5,478 bases of DNA from Dysgonamonadaceae bacterium (GTDB lineage: Bacteria; Bacteroidota; Bacteroidia; Bacteroidales; Azobacteroidaceae). The stretch lies in NCBI GenBank assembly GCA_031282925.1, contig JAITCT010000227.1, positions 1 to 5,478 of the forward strand, read 5' to 3'. A program made the position numbers and the translations under genes. Shown here piece by piece: positions 1 through 5,374 of this stretch. The notes under the pieces are model-generated. The model saw only the letters and a program-made list of their open reading frames with translations. It had not been told where the DNA came from and did not search any database. The number at the start of each line of letters is the position of its first letter. Position 1 is the stretch's first letter.

Positions 1-422
1 GCGCCCCAATAGTTGGCCAAATTCCACATAGCATCAAGGTGTGCATTGTAGTAATTCAAATGTTGCATATAAAGTCCGCCATTTTCAAATCCGTGAAGTG
101 CGCCTCCCTGTCCTTTCACCCGGATCGCCAGGTAAGGATTAAACCATTTCCCGATAGCTATTTCCGGCATTAATGTGAAACGATCGCCCAAATTGACGTC
201 GGCTTCAAAGTCATTATCTCCCAAAAATACCTGGCCGCCCGCGCCGATATGGAAAAACCATCCTCTTCCCGCTCCGCTGTGTTTGAATGCAGTTTCATAA
301 CCTGCCGTTTTAATCTCATTTCGAAGAGTTTCCTGAGCTGCCGTAAAAAACGCCAAACTCAATAAAACAAGACTAACGCAAAGAATTTTTGTTCTCATAA
401 ACATTTTATTCAGTATATTCAT
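1..422 (-). CDS. OmpA-type outer-membrane beta-barrel protein, N-terminal part (runs off left edge)
   Basis: Reading the minus strand from the ATG at 422-420 gives 140 uninterrupted codons up to the window edge, so the C-terminus is missing. Residues about 9-29 form a signal peptide: MRTK, then a hydrophobic stretch, ending FFTAAQ. The mature part alternates hydrophobic and polar residues with many Gly and aromatic residues (GWFFHIGAGGQVFLGD, then IAIGKWFNPYLAIRVKGQGG), as in beta-strands of an eight-stranded barrel. It ends in HLDAMWNLANYWG, a stretch I associate with the N-terminal barrel of Bacteroidota OmpA-family proteins. Those usually continue into a C-terminal OmpA peptidoglycan-binding domain, which would lie outside the window. 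In-frame ATGs also lie at 404 and 398; the one at 398 gives the most typical short signal peptide and may be the true start. The gene is divergent from gyrA and has its own promoter at 452-483. Outer-membrane barrel is well supported; OmpA family membership is inferred from resemblance. Confidence 0.78.
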   Translation of the reverse strand, partial: MNILNKMFMRTKILCVSLVLLSLAFFTAAQETLRNEIKTAGYETAFKHSGAGRGWFFHIGAGGQVFLGDNDFEADVNLGDRFTLMPEIAIGKWFNPYLAIRVKGQGGALHGFENGGLYMQHLNYYNAHLDAMWNLANYWG

Positions 423-451
423 ATCGCTTTTATCACCATCAAAACACGCGC

Positions 452-483
452 CAAAGTTATATAAAAAAAGTGAGGCAACCAAA
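452..483 (-). promoter_or_regulatory. Bacteroidota-type promoter for the OmpA-like gene
   Basis: On the minus strand TTTG (483-480) is followed after exactly 20 bases by TAACTTTG (459-452), a perfect match to the Bacteroidota -7 consensus TAnnTTTG with the usual -33 element. Transcription would start near 445. That leaves a leader of about 23 nt to the ATG at 422, or about 47 nt to the alternative ATG at 398. No Shine-Dalgarno motif precedes either start, which is normal in this phylum. Confidence 0.7.
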
Positions 484-519
484 TAATAAAGTATGTTTGG
501 GTGTATTTCAAATTGTCGC

Positions 520-555
520 GCCCTGTCATTCCCACCTGCGAGGGAATGACAGGGC
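520..555. repeat. Perfect 14-bp inverted repeat between divergent promoters
   Basis: GCCCTGTCATTCCC (520-533) and its exact reverse complement GGGAATGACAGGGC (542-555) enclose an 8-base spacer (ACCTGCGA). It is clearly G/C-richer than the A/T-rich DNA around it. Both flanking genes point away from it, so it cannot terminate either of them. It lies 24 bp upstream of the gyrA -33 element and 36 bp upstream of the OmpA-like gene's -33 element. GTCATTCCC...GGGAATGAC palindromes occur as dispersed intergenic repeats in several bacterial groups as far as I recall, so a REP/MITE-like element is the first guess. An operator or cruciform site is the alternative. There is no T-run on either side. Confidence 0.85.
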
Positions 556-579
556 AAACACCACCGCACACAAGAATAC

Positions 580-611
580 TTTGCATTTTAAAAGAAAAAG
601 TAGTACCTTAG
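580..611 (+). promoter_or_regulatory. Probable gyrA promoter
   Basis: TTTG (580-583) is followed by a 20-base spacer and TACCTTAG (604-611), one base away from the TAnnTTTG consensus. The spacer length is identical to that of the divergent promoter at 452-483. The start point would be near 618, giving a leader of about 46 nt. The bases just before the gyrA ATG are A/T-rich (TTTAAATAAATACAA), the usual translation-start context in Bacteroidota in place of a Shine-Dalgarno sequence. Confidence 0.6.
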
Positions 612-664
612 CGTGATTTTTCAGAAACAGAAACAAACTTACAAGACCATTTAAATAAATACAA

Positions 665-3208
665 ATGACTGATAATCAAGACAGAATTATTAGAATCGAC
701 ATTGAAGACCAAATGAAATCGGCTTACATTGACTATTCGATGTCCGTTATCGTATCAAGAGCTTTACCCGACGTAAGAGACGGACTTAAACCGGTGCATA
801 GAAGGGTTTTATTCGGCATGAACGAAATCGGGAGCAATTCCGACAAACCTTATAAAAAATCGGCGCGTATCGTAGGGGATGTGCTGGGGAAATATCACCC
901 ACACGGCGATTCTTCGGTTTACAATACGATGGTACGTATGGCACAACCCTGGTCCATGCGCTATTTACTGGTCGACGGACAGGGAAATTACGGCTCTGTA
1001 GACGGCGATTCGCCGGCCGCCATGCGTTATACCGAAGCCCGTATGAGCAAATTAGCCGAAGAAATGCTTCAGGATATAGATAAAGAAACCGTCGATTTCC
1101 AACTGACTTACGATGATAAAAGTAAAGAACCCACCGTTCTCCCGACACGGATACCAAACCTGCTAATCAACGGTTCGTCGGGCATCGCCGTCGGTATGGC
1201 AACCAACATGCCGCCCCACAACCTGACGGAATGTATCAATGCTACTTTGGCCTATATTGACGCCCACGGACAGATTGAAACGGCGGGTTTAACGGAATAT
1301 ATCAAAGCGCCGGATTTCCCGACGGGAGCATCCATTTACGGCTATTCCGGCGTTCGCGACGCTTTTGAAACCGGACGCGGGCGCATTATCCTGCGCGGAA
1401 AGGCGGAAATCGAAATCAAAGACGGCAGGGAAAAAATCATTATCTCGGAAATCCCTTACCTTGTCAACAAGGCGGAACTCATCAAGCACATTGCAGACCT
1501 GGTCGGAGACAAAAAAATCGAAGGCATATCGAACGTGAATGACGAATCCGACCGCGATGGAATGCGCATCGTGGTAGACATTAAAAAAGACGGCAATTCG
1601 AGCGTAGTACTGAATAAACTGTACAAACTGACGGCCTTGCAATCGTCTTTCAGCGTAAACAACGTCGCCCTGGTGCGCGGACGGCCGAGAATCCTGAACC
1701 TGAAAGATTTAGTCAAATACTTTGTCGACCACCGCGTTGACGTGGTTACCCGCCGCACCCAATACGACTTGCGGAAAGCGGAAGAACGCGCGCATATCCT
1801 GGAAGGCTTGATTATCGCTTCCGACAATATCGACGAAGTAATTGCCATTATCCGGTCGTCCCAAAGTCCGAACGAAGCTATCGAACGGTTGACGGAACGT
1901 TTCGGCCTGACGGAAATACAGTCGCGGGCTATCGTGGAAATGCGCCTGCGTCAATTAACGGGATTGGAACAGAACAAATTACACGCCGAATATGAAGATG
2001 TTCAAAAACTGATTGCCGACTTAAAAGATATTTTGGCCAATGAAGAACATTTGATGCGTATCATTAAGGACGAGCTGGTAGAAATCCGCGATAAATACGG
2101 CGATAAACGGAAAACCGACATTATTTATGCAACGGAAGACCTTAATCCCGAAGATTTTTATTCCGATGATGAAATGATAATCACCATTTCGCATTTAGGC
2201 TATATCAAACGCACACCGTTGGCGGAATTTCGTTCCCAAAACCGGGGTGGGGTAGGGGCCAAAGGTTCCGAAACCCGCGACGAAGACTTTGTAGAATACA
2301 TTTATCCCGCAAGTATGCACGCAACCATGTTGCTGTTTACCCAAAAAGGCCGCTGCTACTGGCTGAAAGTCTACGACATCCCCGAAGGCACAAAAACCTC
2401 GAAAGGTCGCGCCATACAAAATTTGCTGAACATTGAAGCGGACGACCGTGTGAATGCTTTTATCCGCGTGAAACTGTTAAACGACGGCGAATTTGTCAAT
2501 TCCCATTACCTGCTTTTCTGTACGAAAAGAGGCATAATCAAGAAAACCCTGCTGGAAGCCTATTCCCGTCCGCGCCAGAACGGAGTGAACGCCATTGTCT
2601 TGCGCGACGACGAGGTGATAGCCGTAAGAATGACCAACGGCAACAACGAAATCATTATCGCCAGTCGCAAAGGCCGTGCGCTTCGTTTCCATGAAAAAAC
2701 GGTACGCTGCATGGGACGGGCGGCTGCCGGTGTGAAAGGGATGACTTTGGACGCGAACGACGACGAAGTAATCGGTATGATTTGCATGAAAGACCTTGAA
2801 AAAGAAACGATTCTGGTTGTTTCCGAACAGGGATACGGCAAACGCTCCAAAATAGATGATTACCGCATTACCAACCGGGGCGGGAAAGGCGTTAAGACAT
2901 TGAATATTACCGGAAAAACAGGCGCTTTGGTAGGCATCAAGAGCGTTACCGACGACAACGATTTGATGATTATCAATAAATCGGGCGTCGCCATCCGCCT
3001 GAAAGTTTCCGATGTGAACGTGATCGGTCGGGCGACGCAAGGCGTCCGTTTGATTAACCTCGAAAAACGAAACGATGAAATTGCTTCGGTTTGTAAAGTC
3101 ATTTCGGAATCGGAATTGGATATGGAGGATGCGAAAGAGGACGAAAATCCGGAAATACATGAAAATAATATTGAAAATGATTTGGAAAGCGATGATATTA
3201 ACAGATAA
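665..3208 (+). CDS. gyrA: DNA gyrase subunit A
   Basis: GyrA is the breakage-reunion subunit of DNA gyrase (GyrA2GyrB2), the cytoplasmic type IIA topoisomerase that introduces negative supercoils using ATP. The 847-residue length is normal for the family. The N-terminal winged-helix domain carries the active-site pair Arg121-Tyr122 (AAMRYTEAR), the quinolone-pocket segment [10 protein letters not shown] (78-87) and the intercalating Ile174 ([16 protein letters not shown]), all at E. coli numbering. The tower and coiled-coil C-gate follow ([10 protein letters not shown] from 373, [11 protein letters not shown] from 425). The C-terminal beta-pinwheel starts near 510 and bears the GyrA box as QNRGGVG (525-531), which separates GyrA from ParC. 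A second box-like motif, TNRGGKG (736-742), lies near its end. An acidic Asp/Glu/Asn-rich tail covers about 813-847. The start gives the family-typical N-terminus, with no competing in-frame ATG upstream. Oddity: residue 87 is Asn (codon AAT at 923-925), where E. coli has Asp; Ser83 is present. Gene identity is essentially certain. Confidence 0.99.
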   Translation: MTDNQDRIIRIDIEDQMKSAYIDYSMSVIVSRALPDVRDGLKPVHRRVLFGMNEIGSNSDKPYKKSARIVGDVLGKYHPHGDSSVYNTMVRMAQPWSMRYLLVDGQGNYGSVDGDSPAAMRYTEARMSKLAEEMLQDIDKETVDFQLTYDDKSKEPTVLPTRIPNLLINGSSGIAVGMATNMPPHNLTECINATLAYIDAHGQIETAGLTEYIKAPDFPTGASIYGYSGVRDAFETGRGRIILRGKAEIEIKDGREKIIISEIPYLVNKAELIKHIADLVGDKKIEGISNVNDESDRDGMRIVVDIKKDGNSSVVLNKLYKLTALQSSFSVNNVALVRGRPRILNLKDLVKYFVDHRVDVVTRRTQYDLRKAEERAHILEGLIIASDNIDEVIAIIRSSQSPNEAIERLTERFGLTEIQSRAIVEMRLRQLTGLEQNKLHAEYEDVQKLIADLKDILANEEHLMRIIKDELVEIRDKYGDKRKTDIIYATEDLNPEDFYSDDEMIITISHLGYIKRTPLAEFRSQNRGGVGAKGSETRDEDFVEYIYPASMHATMLLFTQKGRCYWLKVYDIPEGTKTSKGRAIQNLLNIEADDRVNAFIRVKLLNDGEFVNSHYLLFCTKRGIIKKTLLEAYSRPRQNGVNAIVLRDDEVIAVRMTNGNNEIIIASRKGRALRFHEKTVRCMGRAAAGVKGMTLDANDDEVIGMICMKDLEKETILVVSEQGYGKRSKIDDYRITNRGGKGVKTLNITGKTGALVGIKSVTDDNDLMIINKSGVAIRLKVSDVNVIGRATQGVRLINLEKRNDEIASVCKVISESELDMEDAKEDENPEIHENNIENDLESDDINR

Positions 3209-3212
3209 TTTA

Positions 3213-3220
3213 TAACTTTG
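3213..3220 (+). promoter_or_regulatory. -7 element upstream of the TPR gene
   Basis: TAACTTTG lies 4 bp after the gyrA stop codon and is identical to the -7 element of the OmpA-like gene, even sharing the preceding TA (TATAACTTTG). The start point would be near 3227, leaving a leader of about 28 nt to the ATG at 3255. No TTTG is found 19-21 bases upstream; the nearest (3181-3184) is 28 bases away. The TPR gene may therefore be transcribed both from here and by read-through from gyrA. Confidence 0.5.
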
Positions 3221-3254
3221 TGGCACTATTAACATTTTAAAATATATTTATGGT

Positions 3255-4484
3255 ATGAAACAAACAGTATTTATAACGGTATTTGTTCTTTTTGCGGCAA
3301 GTATTGCTTTTGGACAGAAAAAAGCGGTAAAAGTTGCTGCTAACGAGATTAAGGGCGCTTCGTCCAACATTGCGGAAGCGCGTGCGATTATTAAGGACGC
3401 TTTGACGAATCCCGAAACGGCCGAAACGGCCGAAGCCTGGTTTGTGGCGGGTTCTATCGAAAACAAACAGTTTGATATGGAACGGACAAAAGAACTGCTC
3501 GGTAAACAGCCGGATGAAGCGGTGATGTATGCCGCCTTGGACGCAATTTTGCCCTGCTTTGAAAAAGCATTGGAATACGATGCCCGTCCCGATGCAAAAG
3601 GGAAAGTAAAACCCAAATATACAAAGAGCATCAGGGCAATTATGCTGGCCAACCGTCCTTTCTATTCCAATGCGGGAATTTATTATTATAACAACAAAAA
3701 TTACGAAAAAGCGTACGGAAATTTCAAATTGTATGGTGATTACAGGAAAATGGATCTTTTCAAGGATGAAAAATGGACAACGCCTGACAGTGTTGAAAAT
3801 CAAATCAGGTACTATGCCGGCCTTTCCGCTGCGTTTATTCCGAATCATCAGGCAGCTATCGAAATTTTTGAAGAAATTAAGGACGGAGGCGTCAACGAAG
3901 TGGATATTTATCGTGCGCTTGCAGGCGAATATATGCAATTAGAAGATTCGGCCGGTTTTGAAAAAACAATTAACGAGGGGTTTAAGAAATTCCCGACAGA
4001 AGATTATTTTTTGCTGAATTTGATTAACCAAAGCATCAGCAAGGGAAAATCGGGCGAAGCCATTGCCTATCTGGATGCGGCTATCGCTAAAGACCCTGAA
4101 AATGCGCAATTATATGATGTTTTGGGTCAAATATACGAAGGAGAAAAAAACAATGACGAAGCCATCAAGTATATGAAAAAAGCCATAGAATTGAAACCGG
4201 ACAGTGTTGATTTCCTTTCTCACCTGGGACGCGTATATTTTAACATGGGTTTTGAAAAACGGAACGAAGCGGATCAAATCAAAGAACCTGCCCGATATAA
4301 GATTGAAAATCAAAAAGCGATGGATTATTTCAAGGAAGCAATGCCCTATTTTGAAAGAGCGGTAGCAATAGATTCTGCAAACAAAGGCGTGGTTTTGGCA
4401 TTAAGCCAGATTTATTATACGCTGGGAATGGGCAAGGAATACGAAAAGATGGACGCGCTGTATAATTCATTGCAAGACGAATAG
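3255..4484 (+). CDS. Secreted tetratricopeptide-repeat protein
   Basis: The 409-residue protein begins with a signal peptide (MKQTVFITVFVLFAASIAFG, probable cleavage after Gly20), so it acts in the periplasm or at the outer membrane. The rest is almost entirely helical TPR-like repeats. Clear units lie near 137-165 (AGIYYYNNKNYEKAYGNFKLY), 184-210, 217-247, 252-282, 285-315 (LYDVLGQIYEGEKNNDEAI and onward, the best match to the W/L-G-Y-A-F-A-P pattern) and 318-331, with a last one at about 354-408. TPR arrays bind protein partners; no catalytic motif is visible. A secreted TPR protein directly downstream of gyrA is a recurring arrangement in Bacteroidales. From memory, Porphyromonas gingivalis has the TprA protein PG1385 next to gyrA, but orthology is untested. 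The ATG at 3250 reads ATG-GTA-TGA, so 3255 is the start. No terminator separates it from gyrA (46 bp). The specific function is unknown. Confidence 0.93.
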   Translation: MKQTVFITVFVLFAASIAFGQKKAVKVAANEIKGASSNIAEARAIIKDALTNPETAETAEAWFVAGSIENKQFDMERTKELLGKQPDEAVMYAALDAILPCFEKALEYDARPDAKGKVKPKYTKSIRAIMLANRPFYSNAGIYYYNNKNYEKAYGNFKLYGDYRKMDLFKDEKWTTPDSVENQIRYYAGLSAAFIPNHQAAIEIFEEIKDGGVNEVDIYRALAGEYMQLEDSAGFEKTINEGFKKFPTEDYFLLNLINQSISKGKSGEAIAYLDAAIAKDPENAQLYDVLGQIYEGEKNNDEAIKYMKKAIELKPDSVDFLSHLGRVYFNMGFEKRNEADQIKEPARYKIENQKAMDYFKEAMPYFERAVAIDSANKGVVLALSQIYYTLGMGKEYEKMDALYNSLQDE

Positions 4485-4498
4485 TTGTCTTGCAAATG
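4468..4498 (+). terminator. Hairpin spanning the TPR stop codon (possible terminator)
   Basis: TTGCAAGACGA (4470-4480) pairs with TTGTCTTGCAA (4485-4495) through 11 base pairs, one of them G-U, leaving the tetraloop ATAG. The TAG stop codon of the TPR gene is three of the four loop bases. Three more pairs (CAT 4468-4470 with ATG 4496-4498) are possible if one base bulges. The stem is strong, but no T-run follows, so it is not a textbook intrinsic terminator. It may instead stabilise the mRNA 3' end. The structure is directly visible; the function is inferred. Confidence 0.5.
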
Positions 4499-4528
4499 TA
4501 AACTTGTCATATATAATTATGGTATTAA

Positions 4529-4600
4529 CAGGAGTATTCCCGTATACGTACCTGTGGGATTGGAGCGTTTAAGGATATCTGTAAAATTACGGTAAAGTAA
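4529..4600 (+). pseudogene. Relic A: decayed LRR_5 / Big_2 surface-protein fragment
   Basis: Two pieces in different frames give recognisable fragments. From 4533 the DNA reads SIPVYVPVG, matching the P-x-Y-V-P-x-G segment that ends BspA-like LRR_5 repeats. In another frame, up to the stop at 4598-4600, it reads GIGAFKDICKITVK followed by TAA, like the last strand of a Big_2 Ig-like domain. The two overlap or abut, so the repeat end and most of the Ig-like domain have been deleted between them, and no start codon or intact frame remains. The same order (LRR_5 end, Big_2 end, D-x-C-K-I-T-x-K, stop) recurs in the larger relic at 4920-5213, which makes chance resemblance less likely. Such proteins are normally cell-surface adhesins. 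This one is not expected to be expressed. Confidence 0.55.
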
Positions 4601-4630
4601 GCTAACAAAAAAAAGCAAAACGATATTCAA

Positions 4631-4638
4631 TATAATTG
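4631..4638 (+). promoter_or_regulatory. Weak -7-like element before the winged-helix gene
   Basis: TATAATTG differs by one base from TAnnTTTG, but it lies only 7 bases before the ATG, which would make the mRNA almost leaderless, and no TTTG is found about 20 bases upstream. I list it as the best candidate in 4601-4645, a very A-rich stretch, with low confidence. Confidence 0.2.
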
Positions 4639-4645
4639 AAAAAAG

Positions 4646-4846
4646 ATGAAAGAAAAAATCGGCAGAGATGCGGGATACGTTTGGAAAATTCTCAACGAAC
4701 AGGGAATCAAAAGTATTAAGGAATTAAGGGAATTGACCAAATTGACGGAAAAAGAAATTTATGCCGCTGTCGGATGGTTGTCTCGCGAAGAAAAATTGAT
4801 CTTTGAGCGCAAGGGTACAGACATTATGCTTTCCCTGACGAGATGA
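4646..4846 (+). CDS. Small winged helix-turn-helix protein (DUF2582-type)
   Basis: The 66-residue cytoplasmic protein has the compact winged-helix layout. Helix 1 is about residues 7-19 (RDAGYVWKILNEQ), helix 2 about 22-31 (KSIKELRELT) and the recognition helix about 34-46 (TEKEIYAAVGWLS). A two-stranded wing follows (KLIFERKGTDIMLSL). The pattern G-x-V-W-x-x-L-N-x-x-G...T-x-L-x-x-x-E-I-Y-A-A-x-G-W-L-x-R-E-x-K matches what I know as DUF2582, a family common in Bacteroidota as single-domain proteins of 65-75 residues. The length is normal, so it is complete. The role is presumed DNA binding and regulation; no target is known. The ATG at 4646 follows an A-rich stretch (TTGAAAAAAG). It is the only intact gene between two decayed surface-protein fragments and does not obviously belong to an operon with the TPR gene 161 bp upstream. 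Confidence 0.88.
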   Translation: MKEKIGRDAGYVWKILNEQGIKSIKELRELTKLTEKEIYAAVGWLSREEKLIFERKGTDIMLSLTR

Positions 4847-4919
4847 GCTTTTGAACGCAATTACGCAGGGTTATACCCAAAATATTTCCACCGCTCCCTT
4901 TGCCTGAAAGCGCAAAAGA

Positions 4920-5213
4920 TTATTGAATGTGTGCAGCGCCCCCCTCCAAACATGGCTTCCAGTGCATTTCGCGAAAGCGATTTGACTGAAGTCGCGGTTT
5001 ACATTCCTCACGGCAGTGTTGATGCATACAGGAACGCGAAGGTAAGGTTAAACTTACCGCTAAGTTACCCTCCACGACGCCGTGCCGGTAGCAACAGCGG
5101 CATAGCATCTAACCGACGGCACAGTAACCGCCCATGCCCCCGGCGAAGTGATTATCACCGCAACAAGTATTAACGGAATACATAAGGATTCGTGCAAAAT
5201 CACCATTAAATAA
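4920..5213 (+). pseudogene. Relic B: frame-broken BspA-like LRR_5 + Big_2 protein C-terminus
   Basis: Four fragments in order, but in shifting frames, spell the C-terminal end of a surface protein. LNVCSAPP (from 4923) passes, across a run of six C, into NMASSAFRESDLTEVAVYIP then HGSVDAYRNA (4949-5038), a clear BspA-type LRR_5 end with the V-Y-I-P-x-G-S-V-D-A-Y signature. LTAKLPSTTP (5053-5082, next frame) resembles the middle of a Big_2 domain. GSNSGIAS (5087-5110, another frame) is its S-S-N-x-x-x-A-x turn. LTDGTVTAHAPGEVIITATS (5109-5168, third frame) runs on to NGIHKDSCKITIK and a TAA at 5211-5213; this is a near-ideal Big_2 end. At least four frame changes and a missing linker after YRNA show long-standing decay. 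The open frame 4931-5173 is a by-product and follows only part of this homology. Intact relatives are secreted adhesin-like proteins. No coding function is expected here. Confidence 0.8.
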
Positions 5214-5237
5214 ATGGAGAATGGAGATTAAATACGA

Positions 5238-5291
5238 AAACGCAAAGACACGAAAAAACTGTTCATACATGGTTTTCGTGTCTTTGTGTTT
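5238..5291. repeat. 19-bp-stem palindrome between converging units
   Basis: AAACGCAAAGACACGAAAA (5238-5256) and TTTTCGTGTCTTTGTGTTT (5273-5291) are inverted copies with one difference, which is a G-U pair in RNA, around a 16-base spacer. It lies 24 bp after the stop of relic B and about 75 bp from the 3' end of the minus-strand gene, a convergent position where a bidirectional terminator would fit. No T-run of four or more follows the second arm on the plus strand (ACAAAAG), although the stem base itself is T-rich. AAAGACACGAAA / TTTCGTGTCTTT motifs recur as intergenic repeats in Bacteroidota as far as I recall, so a dispersed repeat is equally likely. Confidence 0.8.
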
Positions 5292-5354
5292 ACAAAAGAA
5301 GAAGCATGATAACCGCATATTGGGATTACCTTTCATATTGATAAAATGAAACCT

Positions 5355-5374
5355 TTAGCAGGAGGCTAATTTTT
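5355..5374 (+). terminator. Small hairpin with T-run overlapping the minus-strand gene's stop
   Basis: TTAGC (5355-5359) and GCTAA (5365-5369) are inverted around AGGAG and followed by TTTTT (5370-5374) on the plus strand. This has the form of a short intrinsic terminator for plus-strand transcripts, but the five-pair stem is weak. The second arm and T-run are also the stop codon and last codons (K-N-stop) of the gene at 5366-5478, so composition alone could explain it. Confidence 0.25.

Noticed and set aside
786..1954. Several antisense open frames of 80-130 codons within gyrA
   Set aside because: They overlap fully with a certain gene; they are shadow frames caused by codon bias, with no recognisable motif.
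3250..3258. ATG-GTA-TGA, a two-codon minimal frame overlapping the TPR start
   Set aside because: Minimal frames arise by chance in A/T-rich leaders; without ribosome profiling there is nothing to support a regulatory role.
3414..3431. A tandem pair of GAAACGGCC
   Set aside because: It is in frame, encodes part of a Pro-Glu-Thr-Ala-Glu-Thr-Ala-Glu stretch and has only two copies; it is ordinary low-level coding repetition.
2477..3938. Long minus-strand open frames of 252 codons (2477-3235) and 233 codons (3237-3938)
   Set aside because: They lie antisense to gyrA and the TPR gene. Their Phe/Val/Asn-rich translations are what the reverse of Lys/Glu-rich coding DNA gives, and the second starts right at the gyrA-TPR junction with no promoter.
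3670..3942. A 90-codon plus-strand open frame inside the TPR gene
   Set aside because: It is wholly nested in another frame of a well-supported gene, and its basic, motif-free translation is typical of a shifted frame.
4519..4572. A 17-codon frame containing PYTYLWDWS, which resembles the start of SprB-type repeats
   Set aside because: Other frames of the same bases give better family matches (VYVPVG and KDICKITVK-stop) that recur together in relic B, so the SprB resemblance is taken as chance.
4601..4645. An A-rich stretch before the winged-helix gene, considered as a regulatory leader or small RNA
   Set aside because: There is no stable pairing, terminator or conserved motif; simple A-richness before starts is normal in this phylum.
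5041..5058. A 6-bp inverted repeat GGTAAG...CTTACC inside relic B
   Set aside because: It is short and within decayed coding DNA. It lies near a probable deletion point, but there is too little to link the two.
4931..5173. An 80-codon open frame from a GTG, which could be called a small hypothetical protein
   Set aside because: Its first part is the LRR_5 end of relic B, but the Big_2 homology then moves to other frames and the last third (RRHSNRPCPRR) is off-frame. It is a fragment of a pseudogene.
5109..5336. A 75-codon minus-strand open frame
   Set aside because: It runs antisense through the Big_2 relic and straight across the 19-bp palindrome; the translation is low-complexity and unlike any family I know.
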